From DATGHS01 sp035307785 (GTDB lineage: Bacteria > Planctomycetota > Planctomycetia > Gemmatales > Gemmataceae), in NCBI GenBank assembly GCA_035307785.1, contig DATGHS010000445.1, forward strand, positions 1-40,742: a stretch of DNA of 40,742 bases, given 5' to 3'. Below are positions 34,172 to 40,742 of the stretch, in pieces (positions within the stretch are counted from its first letter, which is position 1; every line of letters begins with the position of its first letter). The position numbers were made by a program, and so were the translations under genes. The notes below the pieces were generated by a model. The model saw nothing but the letters and a program-made list of their open reading frames with translations. It had not been told where the DNA came from and did not search any database.

Positions 34172-35962
34172 CTATGGGTTGCCGAGGGGCGGAGGGCCGA
34201 GCATCTCCAGGAGCGGATCAACTCGTGGAGGTACCGCGCGCGCCGGAGCCGCCGAGGGAGTAGTAATCGTTGCATCCGGTTTCACATTGTTGCGCGCGCC
34301 ATGGAACGGCGAACTCATATTCATCCAATCATCCCAGCTGATCGCCACCGCACGGTTCCCGGGCGGGGCCGTTTGCACCAGTGTCCGAATATGCTCCAGG
34401 TATTCTGGTCGAATCACGCGATCTTGTTCAAAAATGACATCCTTGGAATAGGGATAACTGAGCGCAACCTTTGCCGCTGCCGCCATCTTTCGGTACACGC
34501 GCAAATCTTGTTCCTCAAAGCCCTCGTTGTAGTTCCTGACTTCGGCGATCCGCTTCAACAGGCTCGCGAATTCTTCTTCCGTTCCCAGGAAGGGCGTATC
34601 AAGTCGCGCATCATTCCATAGTCTCTGCACCTGTTGCGGAGTCAGTCCGTAGTCGGCCGCGCGCGCAATACGATCAAACCTGTATTCACCAAGCGAAGAG
34701 GGCGCCACCTGGAAGTAATCCAACAACCTATCGAGATCCGATCGTTTCAGCTCGCTAGGGTGCTTGCTCACATTCTTGGCATTTTCCTTCTCAACTTGAC
34801 TCAGGTTTTCGGAAAGTTGGTTGCTCAGAATCCGGGTATTATTCTGATCGACTCTATTCATATTTTCGAGAAACTGTTTGCGCACGTCGGCGCGGCTGCC
34901 AAAATACACGCGCTGGTTTAGCGGCAGATTCCGCAAGGCAGGGCCCATTGTCTCGACTCTTTTTTCGTTGAATCCGGCCAGTATGAGTCGACTATCCGTC
35001 ATTTCATTGAAATCGTAAGTAGCGGGCTGCTGAGCGAGTTCAGCTATTCCCTTTGCCCTTTGGTCAATGTTGTCACCCGTGAGGAAACTCTTGATCGCCG
35101 CCACGTAATCATTCTCCGACACGTCGAAGGCGCCCTTCAGAACGGAATATAAGAGGTCGATCTGCGGGTCATTTAGCTGGAATTCCTTTTGCAACTTGTA
35201 CCTGGAAACCTGGCTCAAATCATAGAGGTGAGTTGCCTCCTTGGTTTTCTCGGTCACCTTCAGGTGGACCAGGATGGGAGGCGCATCCGCCGGATTGCCC
35301 TGATCCAGGTTCAACGTGGAAATGTCCAGCAGAGTGAGAATGAATTCATTGAGCGCGGCCACGTCTTCGGGCGCCACCCAGACCCACGTATCGCCGTAAT
35401 GGGCACGCCATTTGGCCGTGACCGGCGGCGGGATACAGCCGTGGGTCACATGCAGCCAGTGCGGCGGCAATTTGGCCAGCCTAGCCAGCACGCCAAAATG
35501 GGGGCCGGGTGATTTGTCCACGAGCGGGTCGGCCAGGATGCTCATGCAGGCGTCGCAGGGGTTTTCGGGCGGACCATAGACCGCCCAACGACACGCACAA
35601 CGCAGCGCTTCTAGTTGCGTATAGTCGCCCACCGGAGCAATATTCCATTGCACTTTCGGGCTGCGACCCAGCGACGGGGCAATGTTCTGCGTCGAGAAGC
35701 CAAAGGCCGACGCACTGTGGGCAAACGTGGTGACGGCATTCACATTCAGCGTGTCCTGAATCTGGCAGACGCCGTCGGCCAGGTTGGCGAACGGCGGCAG
35801 GTTTCCGGGATTGTCGGCAATCACTGCCAGCGCTTCCAAGGCCGCTTCTTCGCGGTATCTCTCGAGTGATTTGATCTGCCGTTCGGTGTGGTGTTTTAGC
35901 GAAACCGACAAGCAACCGCTGCTCAACCCGGCAATGATCAATAACAACATGGCTTTTCGCAT
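34172..35962 (-). CDS. Large lipoprotein of unknown family, long form of a tandem pair
   Basis: A 596-residue predicted lipoprotein. The start at 35962 has AGGA seven bases upstream and a signal ending LSSGC (Cys17). Residues about 30-215 are clearly paralogous to the upstream neighbour: both share an ALxxLAxIAD opening, LEALRxAC followed by W..YGP, ILADP or ILANP, PPxWLH, PPV, RAH, WVWVAPE or WAWVEPE, and a closing L..IS. The remaining 380 residues are unique here, charged and mostly helical (LSENLSQVEKENAKNV, then YFQVAPSSLGEYRFDRIARA), ending in a Pro-rich tail. I recognise no domain. It is convergent with the S8 protease gene, 76 bases apart. Confidence 0.75.
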   Translation of the reverse strand: MRKAMLLLIIAGLSSGCLSVSLKHHTERQIKSLERYREEAALEALAVIADNPGNLPPFANLADGVCQIQDTLNVNAVTTFAHSASAFGFSTQNIAPSLGRSPKVQWNIAPVGDYTQLEALRCACRWAVYGPPENPCDACMSILADPLVDKSPGPHFGVLARLAKLPPHWLHVTHGCIPPPVTAKWRAHYGDTWVWVAPEDVAALNEFILTLLDISTLNLDQGNPADAPPILVHLKVTEKTKEATHLYDLSQVSRYKLQKEFQLNDPQIDLLYSVLKGAFDVSENDYVAAIKSFLTGDNIDQRAKGIAELAQQPATYDFNEMTDSRLILAGFNEKRVETMGPALRNLPLNQRVYFGSRADVRKQFLENMNRVDQNNTRILSNQLSENLSQVEKENAKNVSKHPSELKRSDLDRLLDYFQVAPSSLGEYRFDRIARAADYGLTPQQVQRLWNDARLDTPFLGTEEEFASLLKRIAEVRNYNEGFEEQDLRVYRKMAAAAKVALSYPYSKDVIFEQDRVIRPEYLEHIRTLVQTAPPGNRAVAISWDDWMNMSSPFHGARNNVKPDATITTPSAAPARAVPPRVDPLLEMLGPPPLGNP

Positions 35963-36067
35963 GGTCGCATCCTGCGCAATTCCTGAAGAGCTTACCGAAA
36001 TCGTGTCCATCTGAACCCGCGGGCTATTCTTATCAGCTTTTGCTCCACGCGCTATATCGCGGCTTGG

Positions 36068-36979
36068 TCACCGGAGCCCGGCCGTACTGATCTGCGTACG
36101 GAGGGCGGAGTTCGTGGCTTGCACTTCAACCCGCCAACGAACGTAGGGTAAATCCGGGACAAAAACCAAGGCCGGATTCACGGAGACCGTTGCTAACACC
36201 TGGCCTTTCGGGTAGGGAGCGCCTCGATCCAAGGTGACAAAGGAAAATGAGCTGGTTCCTTCTCCCAGGCTAAACAACGTCAGCGAGTTGGACGACACGC
36301 GGGAAATGTTTTGCAGGACCAGCGTGAAGTCGGCCAGGTTTTGCACGCCCTCAGGTTCGACCCAGGCCCACATGCCGCGACAGTGCGCCCGATACGCCGC
36401 GTGCACGGGCGGCGTCGCACGGCGTTCCCAATGAAGCCAGCCCGGCGGGATATTGGCCAGTTGATTCTGAACGTTGAAATGCCGCTCGCGATTCTCGGGG
36501 GGAAAGTCGTCCGGATTCGCCAAAATGCCCGGATGATCGCGCAGCGCGAATTCCGGCCCGTAAATCACCCACTGGCAGGCCGCGCGCAACGCTTCCAGCT
36601 TTTCCGGCACGGTGATCGGATCAAGCGACCAGTTCTCCACATCTTGTCGCTGCAACGATGGACTGAGTTGACCTTGGGAGAACCCTTCAAATGGTGCATT
36701 TGCTGCAGTGATCGGGAAAAAGTGCTGCACGGTTGTGCTGTTGCCAACTTGAAAATTATCGCTGACGGCCGGTGTGCCTGCGTAAATCGGCGCGAACACG
36801 GGTAATGAGGTGGGTTCATCCGCAATCATCGCGAGATTGAACAGCGCCTCCTCGTAACGCAAATCCATGTCGGAAGCGACCTGATGCACGGCCCGTTTCG
36901 TGAGCCGCGGCGCGATTCCCCAGCCCACGCACCCGGTGCAAGCAATTAGTGACACCAGAATCAATAACCGCATGCTCAT
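36068..36979 (-). CDS. Lipoprotein of unknown family, short form of a tandem pair
   Basis: A 303-residue predicted exported protein beginning MSMRLLILVSLIACTGC; Cys17 could be lipidated although the -3 residue is unusual. GAGG lies six bases before the ATG. Residues 40-225 are paralogous to the downstream long form (LEALRAACQW at 128-137, PPGWLHWERRATPPV, RAHC, MWAWVEPEGVQNLADF). The C-terminal 75 residues look beta-rich and end in ALRTQISTAGLR. It is transcribed toward the long form with a gap of about 105 bases, so both are probably on one message. Function unknown. Confidence 0.75.
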   Translation of the reverse strand: MSMRLLILVSLIACTGCVGWGIAPRLTKRAVHQVASDMDLRYEEALFNLAMIADEPTSLPVFAPIYAGTPAVSDNFQVGNSTTVQHFFPITAANAPFEGFSQGQLSPSLQRQDVENWSLDPITVPEKLEALRAACQWVIYGPEFALRDHPGILANPDDFPPENRERHFNVQNQLANIPPGWLHWERRATPPVHAAYRAHCRGMWAWVEPEGVQNLADFTLVLQNISRVSSNSLTLFSLGEGTSSFSFVTLDRGAPYPKGQVLATVSVNPALVFVPDLPYVRWRVEVQATNSALRTQISTAGLR

Positions 36980-37159
36980 CGCTTGCCTCGCTTGTTGAAA
37001 TTGCCGCTCGTGAGCAATTTAACAATTGCGCCGAATCTTCGCCGGCGCATGGTTATGCCGTAAGTATCGGCAATACCGCATTTGCACTGGATGAGTTCTT
37101 TGCCGGATTTTTGCCTGAATTGTGAAAGAGTGAGTGGTGAGTCGTATTTGTGTTCCAAG

Positions 37160-37187
37160 CCGCGGGGCGAGTCTTCGAGCCCCGCGG
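37160..37187. repeat. GC-rich 9-bp hairpin downstream of the amidohydrolase gene
   Basis: CCGCGGGGC at 37160-37168 pairs perfectly with GCCCCGCGG at 37179-37187 over a 10-base loop. It lies 20 bases beyond the stop of the minus-strand amidohydrolase gene and could end its transcript, although no T-run follows. The rest of the gap to 36980 shows no gene. Confidence 0.55.
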
Positions 37188-37207
37188 GTCCACCGCTCAT
37201 CACTCCC

Positions 37208-38974
37208 CTAATTAAACAGCAACGTGCCGAAGTTGCGATAGTCGTGGAAGCTCTTGCCCACGCGGCTCCAGTCCCAGCCGGTGCTTTGACCTTCGTCGTG
37301 ATCGACGCGGTAAAAGTTGGCCCGCCAGCGCGAACCGGATTTCGGAGTGGTGTTGGTGAGCGGCTTGAGCATGTCGAAGGGGATGAACATCTCCGCCGTC
37401 CAGCCAGTGATGGCCGAACCCGATTTCTTCTCGCCGCCGCTGACCGAGGTCGCTTTCCGAATATCGCGGACGTTACCCTCGTCAAACACCCACGGCTGCC
37501 AGCGCAGCAACTGGCCGTTCTTGTTCGTCACTTGCAATACAAGTTCCGTTCCCAACGGCGAAATCTCGTACTCGAAGTAATCTGGATGCTCGTCATCGGT
37601 TTGCAGGAACACTTCGAAGACGTCTTCGGTCCACAAATGCTTGCCTTCGCCGGTAAGCGTGGCAGTGAGTTTCTTGTCGCTGCCGGAGAAGAGAACATAC
37701 AAGCCGGTCTTGGAATAAAGGAGCTTGATCTTCCCATCGTAGGGCAAGCCTTTGTCGCCGCGCCGCTCCAACGATTGCCATTCGCACTTCTTCCACGCCT
37801 CGTTCGAGCCGTCGCCTTTGAGTTCGAAGTCGTCCGTGGACTTCACGTGCATCACCTTCGGCGCCGGCGGAGCACCTTCGAGGCCGAGGATACGCATCGC
37901 ATTCTTGTTGTAGACCTTTTCCAGCACCTCGCGCGGCAAGTTGATGCCGTAGATGCGCCAAAAACCCTGCAAGTGGTGGCTGGCCGCGCAATCGAAATAC
38001 TCGTCGTCGGTTTCCAGGAAGCGGTAATAGACGCGGTACGAATCGGCACGCGGCGTGGTGTCGGTGCCGAACATCACGCGGTCCTGGTACTTCATTATGA
38101 AGCGCCGCGTGGTAAACGGTTGCCGGCCCAGCTCGGAAATGCGGGCGTCGATATCGACGTACATGTTCGGCAACTCGTCGAGCTTTTGGGCCACCGCGGC
38201 CAGGTCTTCCGCATTGTTGCCGAAGTGCGTGTTCACAAACGTCGTCTTTGGATGCTTGGCGATCACCCGGTGCAGCGCATCCAGGATCTCTTGGCGCTTA
38301 GGGAACTGCTCGCCGAAGAAGAGCCAGTTGGGGTGTGAGTTCAGTTCATGCCAGCGCTCGTTGAAGCGGTCGAGCGGTGTAAAAAACGCGGCCGGGTCGG
38401 CAATATGAATGACCACCGGCTTTTTGTGCCTGGCACACATTTCCCAGACCGCGTCAAGTTTTGGGTCATCCACCGTCATGAGCTTACCGTCTTTGTAGCG
38501 CCAGTGGAGCCCCAAGAGCTTGTGGAACTTCAGGCCCTTCGCCCCAGCATGGAAGCTCTCTTCCAGCCGCTTGGCCTCGCGATTGCCCCAATCCGGATCG
38601 TCGATATTGTCGAAGTTGATTTGCGCAAACGTGATAAATCGCCCCGGGTAAGCCTGATCGAGGGCCGCGATGGTTTCCTTGAGCCGATCGCCCCACATGC
38701 CATCGAGATCGACGACGGTACGGACGCCGGCGTCGTCGAGCTCTTTCAGGTAGCGCTTCACCCGCTCCGGCGTGAGAAACGCTTTGCCGGTGCCCAGGTG
38801 GTTATGAATGTCGATCACCGGAAACATCGGCTTCTCGACGATGGTGGTTTTCGTCACCATCATCGAGCGCGGCTCCCAGTCGCGCAGCTTAAGATCGCGG
38901 ATGTCGTCCTTGGGCTGAGCGAGGAGGGATGCGGGGAGGAGGAGGATGGCGAGCATTGATGGGATGCGCTGCAT
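37208..38974 (-). CDS. Exported amidohydrolase fused to a CBM9/DOMON-like domain
   Basis: A 588-residue secreted protein. GGAG lies eight bases before the ATG; the signal peptide is MQRIPSMLAILLLPASLLAQ. Residues 52-375 form an amidohydrolase-2 TIM barrel: metal motif IDIHNHLGTG (His57, His59), GLKFHKLLGLH, VVIHIADP, THFGNNAEDL and the late aspartate in VMFGTDTTPRA. Such enzymes hydrolyse or decarboxylate small organic substrates. Residues about 390-588 resemble the carbohydrate-binding or haem-binding beta-sandwich found at the ends of exported enzymes (KLLYSKTGLYVLFSGSD, DVFEVFLQTDDEHPDYFEYE, WRANFYRVDHDE). This pairing suggests action on a sugar-linked or surface-bound substrate, which is inference. 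Confidence 0.88.
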   Translation of the reverse strand: MQRIPSMLAILLLPASLLAQPKDDIRDLKLRDWEPRSMMVTKTTIVEKPMFPVIDIHNHLGTGKAFLTPERVKRYLKELDDAGVRTVVDLDGMWGDRLKETIAALDQAYPGRFITFAQINFDNIDDPDWGNREAKRLEESFHAGAKGLKFHKLLGLHWRYKDGKLMTVDDPKLDAVWEMCARHKKPVVIHIADPAAFFTPLDRFNERWHELNSHPNWLFFGEQFPKRQEILDALHRVIAKHPKTTFVNTHFGNNAEDLAAVAQKLDELPNMYVDIDARISELGRQPFTTRRFIMKYQDRVMFGTDTTPRADSYRVYYRFLETDDEYFDCAASHHLQGFWRIYGINLPREVLEKVYNKNAMRILGLEGAPPAPKVMHVKSTDDFELKGDGSNEAWKKCEWQSLERRGDKGLPYDGKIKLLYSKTGLYVLFSGSDKKLTATLTGEGKHLWTEDVFEVFLQTDDEHPDYFEYEISPLGTELVLQVTNKNGQLLRWQPWVFDEGNVRDIRKATSVSGGEKKSGSAITGWTAEMFIPFDMLKPLTNTTPKSGSRWRANFYRVDHDEGQSTGWDWSRVGKSFHDYRNFGTLLFN

Positions 38975-39006
38975 ACTGCAAACTCCGAAATACGTGGTGT
39001 AGATAG

Positions 39007-39516
39007 CTAAGCTTCGGTTTCAAACGGTGCAGGCAAACCAATGCGCATGTAAGTTACGGCGAAATGCTGCGCTAAATGCTCACGGTACGGTGAGAGCAAC
39101 CGGCATACGCGCTTACCATCGATAACAAGTCTTTCCAGAACGGCGCGCGGCACGGTATGAAGATCGCGCAAATCGACGATGGATTCAGGAAGCAGAATCG
39201 GTGCCGGCGCAGCGGGAAGAAAGTACCACCCATACACCAAACCCCGGCGCACTTGATCGCGCACGGTCTGAGCCTTCAGGATTCCCTGTTGGACCAACTC
39301 TTGAGCGGGATGGATTAGAGCGACCAATGCTTTACTCGTTTTCGTCTGGGCAAGGTCGCATGCCTGCGTGAGAACGATCACTCGCTGTCGCCACAGTGCA
39401 GGTGAGGCATCCAGATCAATCGGTTCAATTGAAGTGTCCAATCCGTAAATTGGACAGGCGTCGAAGATGTCTGCTTGGGAAATGGGTTCGCTAATATCCG
39501 GAACACCGAAGATCAT
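39007..39516 (-). CDS. QACDL-motif protein next to an antitoxin-like gene
   Basis: A 169-residue protein with VIVLTQACDLAQTKTSKALVA (48-68, quoted here in part: LTQACDLAQ), then VRRGLVYGWYFLP, SIVDLRDLHTVP and a C-terminal block RLLSPYREHLAQHFAVTYMRI. I have seen proteins with this LTQxCDL and PYREHL pattern as uncharacterised proteins in several phyla; no activity is known to me. It starts 15 bases after the ribbon-helix-helix gene, on the same strand, so the two form one unit. It could be the toxin-side partner, but there is no nuclease motif to support that. Confidence 0.7.
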   Translation of the reverse strand: MIFGVPDISEPISQADIFDACPIYGLDTSIEPIDLDASPALWRQRVIVLTQACDLAQTKTSKALVALIHPAQELVQQGILKAQTVRDQVRRGLVYGWYFLPAAPAPILLPESIVDLRDLHTVPRAVLERLVIDGKRVCRLLSPYREHLAQHFAVTYMRIGLPAPFETEA

Positions 39517-39531
39517 GGTCTTGCACCGGCT

Positions 39532-39792
39532 TCATTCGAGTGAATCTGGAAGTCGACGACCGCCGCTTCGAACCGAAACCCGCTTTGAATTGCCAGAGCG
39601 TGGCAAATCGCATGGGGCGGGGATTTCTTCGCTGGGGACCAGATCAGGTAGCCGGGGCTGCGGCCCTGCGCGCAGTGCTTGGTCCAGCAAATGCACTGTC
39701 TCTTCGGGCAGTGATCGCCGCTCCGCTTCAGCGCGCTGGCGCAGACGCTCGTAGATATCTGCGGGCATGTCTTCTACGATGAGTTTTGGCAT
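39532..39792 (-). CDS. Ribbon-helix-helix antitoxin-like protein (FitA type)
   Basis: An 86-residue protein. The N-terminal 42 residues (MPKLIVEDMPADIYERLRQR, then AEAERRSLPEETVHLL) are a ribbon-helix-helix DNA-binding fold like FitA/plasmid-stability antitoxins. The second half is a tail (EEIPAPCDLPRSGNSK) of the sort that binds a partner. AAGGTG precedes the ATG. Normally a PIN-domain toxin gene would follow; here the next gene is the QACDL protein, 15 bases on. It probably represses its own operon. Confidence 0.85.
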   Translation of the reverse strand: MPKLIVEDMPADIYERLRQRAEAERRSLPEETVHLLDQALRAGPQPRLPDLVPSEEIPAPCDLPRSGNSKRVSVRSGGRRLPDSLE

Positions 39793-39827
39793 AGCTGCAC
39801 CTTGACTTCAGACGATTGTAATTCATT

Positions 39828-39887
39828 CTACAGAGCAAAGTCGGGCAATTGAGACAAAGAAACATTCTCCTCGGCAAGCAAGCGCAT
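39828..39887 (-). pseudogene. 19-codon remnant of a DUF5615-type toxin gene
   Basis: The frame reads MRLLAEENVSLSQLPDFAL then stop. MRLLAEENV is the usual beginning of DUF5615 PIN-like toxins (typically MRLLADENV), which normally run to about 110-130 residues. A near-ideal ribosome site (GGGAGG, seven bases upstream) remains. It starts 24 bases after the DUF433 stop, the expected toxin position. The rest of the toxin gene is absent before the next antitoxin-like gene at 39792, so a deletion is likely. Confidence 0.65.
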
Positions 39888-39911
39888 CGTCGCACCTCCC
39901 GACGGCAGCGA

Positions 39912-40130
39912 TCAAGCATCCATTGTAATGACGGCGGCGGCGTAGAGCATGGCCGCTTGAATGTGCTCCGGCTTCAAGGTGAGGTAATTCTTGAGTAACT
40001 CTTCGCGAGTCATGCCTGTACCAAGTTCTTTCAAAACATGCTCGATGGTAAGGCGCGTTCCCCTAAAGACGGGCTTGCCCATCATCACGTCTTTGCGCTC
40101 TTCCACATAGTCTTGCCAGCGAATTGCCAT
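39912..40130 (-). CDS. DUF433 antitoxin
   Basis: A 72-residue protein. The DUF433 pattern is clear: an N-terminal half ending in GKPVFRGTRLTIEHVLKEL and a winged-helix half with GMTREELLKNYLTLKPEHIQAA. DUF433 proteins are DNA-binding antitoxins usually paired with a DUF5615 PIN-like toxin. The toxin gene directly downstream survives only as a 19-codon stub, so this is an orphan antitoxin that might still neutralise related toxins elsewhere. It is divergent from the gene at 40230, sharing a gap of about 100 bases. Confidence 0.9.
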   Translation of the reverse strand: MAIRWQDYVEERKDVMMGKPVFRGTRLTIEHVLKELGTGMTREELLKNYLTLKPEHIQAAMLYAAAVITMDA

Positions 40131-40229
40131 GATGGTTAGACTCCCAAATGAATCCGCAAATTCCGTGGTTTTGCACTCATTTGACGGTACAATTGTCCCA
40201 AAACACTGCCAGGCAGCAAAGGGGACTCG

Positions 40230-40742
40230 ATGGCCATTCTAGCAGAAAAGCCTCGGTTTACGCGATTCCCAGTTGTCTCACTTGCCGCTGAATACTTGGT
40301 GATGGGCCATCTCATGCGGCGGAATGTGCTCGCCTACAAGGCACCGCCGAACAACGAAGGCTACGATGTAATCTGCATTCACCCTGATCCGAGAAAAAAG
40401 GTTAAACCAATCCGGGTTCAAGTCAAGAGTCGCTTAGCAACGGATAGTGACCGAGGATTTCCAGTTAAAAAGAAGTCGTTCAAGGCATTCGATTACGTTG
40501 TCGTCGTGTTTCCCAACGTGGGGTTCTTTTTTGGGATGGCCGCGCGGAGCGCTCGCCGAACCGGCGCCTGCGCGCCGGAGTTCTATACATTCCCAGTCGA
40601 CTTCATCAAGAAACATCATGACGCGTCCACTTCATGGGAGAAGGTCCTGATGCGCGGAGTTAATATTGAAGCGTACAAGAACGAAAATGGATTTGAGCAA
40701 ATCGCGCGCGCTCTTCAAATTCCGTATCCGGAGAAAAAGCGC
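40230..40742 (+). CDS. PD-(D/E)XK nuclease-like protein, 5' part only
   Basis: 171 codons are open from an ATG with AAAGGGG five bases upstream to the end of the window; no stop is reached. The sequence SLAAEYLVMGHLMRRNVLAY, then NEGYDVICI (Asp46) and IRVQVKSR (Gln64, Lys66), fits the PD-(D/E)XK core: an acidic residue on a helix (Glu21), an Asp after a strand, and a Q-x-K motif. FDYVVVVFP forms the next strand. Relatives include restriction-like and housekeeping nucleases, so the role is open. It lies in an accessory patch beside antitoxin genes. Confidence 0.75.
   Translation, partial: MAILAEKPRFTRFPVVSLAAEYLVMGHLMRRNVLAYKAPPNNEGYDVICIHPDPRKKVKPIRVQVKSRLATDSDRGFPVKKKSFKAFDYVVVVFPNVGFFFGMAARSARRTGACAPEFYTFPVDFIKKHHDASTSWEKVLMRGVNIEAYKNENGFEQIARALQIPYPEKKR

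Noticed and set aside
39728..39919. 63-residue minus-strand frame between the DUF433 and ribbon-helix-helix genes
   Set aside because: Cys/Arg-rich with no motif; the frame beginning at 39887 with MRLLAEENV and a strong ribosome site explains the region better as a toxin remnant.

Overview
The window looks like a planctomycete chromosome, most like Gemmata or Pirellula relatives. This is inferred from gene content and repeat style; there is no rRNA or marker gene to prove it. Pointers are an exported PQQ-type propeller beginning DWPQWLGPNRDG, a secreted S1 sulfatase, an FHA protein, many exported lipoproteins, NHL and YVTN propellers, and several families of short palindromic repeats between genes. 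I saw no tRNA, rRNA, CRISPR array or transposase gene.

Layout. 1-6240: an exported propeller; two translationally coupled YkgJ-like cysteine-cluster proteins; two small exported Gly/Pro-rich proteins; a TIGR01212-type radical SAM protein whose C-terminus runs into a repeat; an FHA protein; and rsmD, which overlaps the end of a TolC-like gene. 6237-16963: a minus-strand potassium block read as small membrane protein, kdpF, kdpA, kdpB, kdpC, a small unknown ORF, kdpD, kdpE, then tolC and rsmD. The first three genes are joined by ATGA overlaps, and TCAAGA direct repeats at helical spacing lie upstream. 17210-18637: a sulfatase. 18783-26709: a tripartite efflux locus (TolC-like protein, YVTN propeller, RND pump, periplasmic adaptor). 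A 513-bp element carrying a GxxExxY gene between long imperfect inverted repeats sits exactly between the adaptor stop codon and the pump gene. The pump appears to carry an extra pair of transmembrane helices.

27032-28784: a PEBP-type lipoprotein and an NHL propeller. 28917-36979 is the most unusual stretch: a 967-residue membrane-anchored caspase-like protein with an unfamiliar N-terminal half, a divergent subtilisin-like lipoprotein, and two tandem paralogous lipoproteins of no family I recognise. All four are predicted to act at or outside the inner membrane, so this is a candidate undescribed protease module. 37208-38974: an exported amidohydrolase fused to a carbohydrate-binding-like domain. 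39007-40742: an accessory patch with a ribbon-helix-helix antitoxin-like gene coupled to a QACDL-motif protein, a DUF433 antitoxin whose DUF5615-type toxin survives only as 19 codons behind an intact ribosome binding site, and the start of a PD-(D/E)XK-like nuclease that runs off the window.

Working together: the Kdp genes form a complete sensor-regulated high-affinity potassium pump; adaptor, RND pump and TolC-like protein form an envelope-spanning exporter; the other groupings are inferred from position only. Start codons were moved inward from the longest reading frame where a Shine-Dalgarno sequence, signal peptide or family N-terminus supported it.
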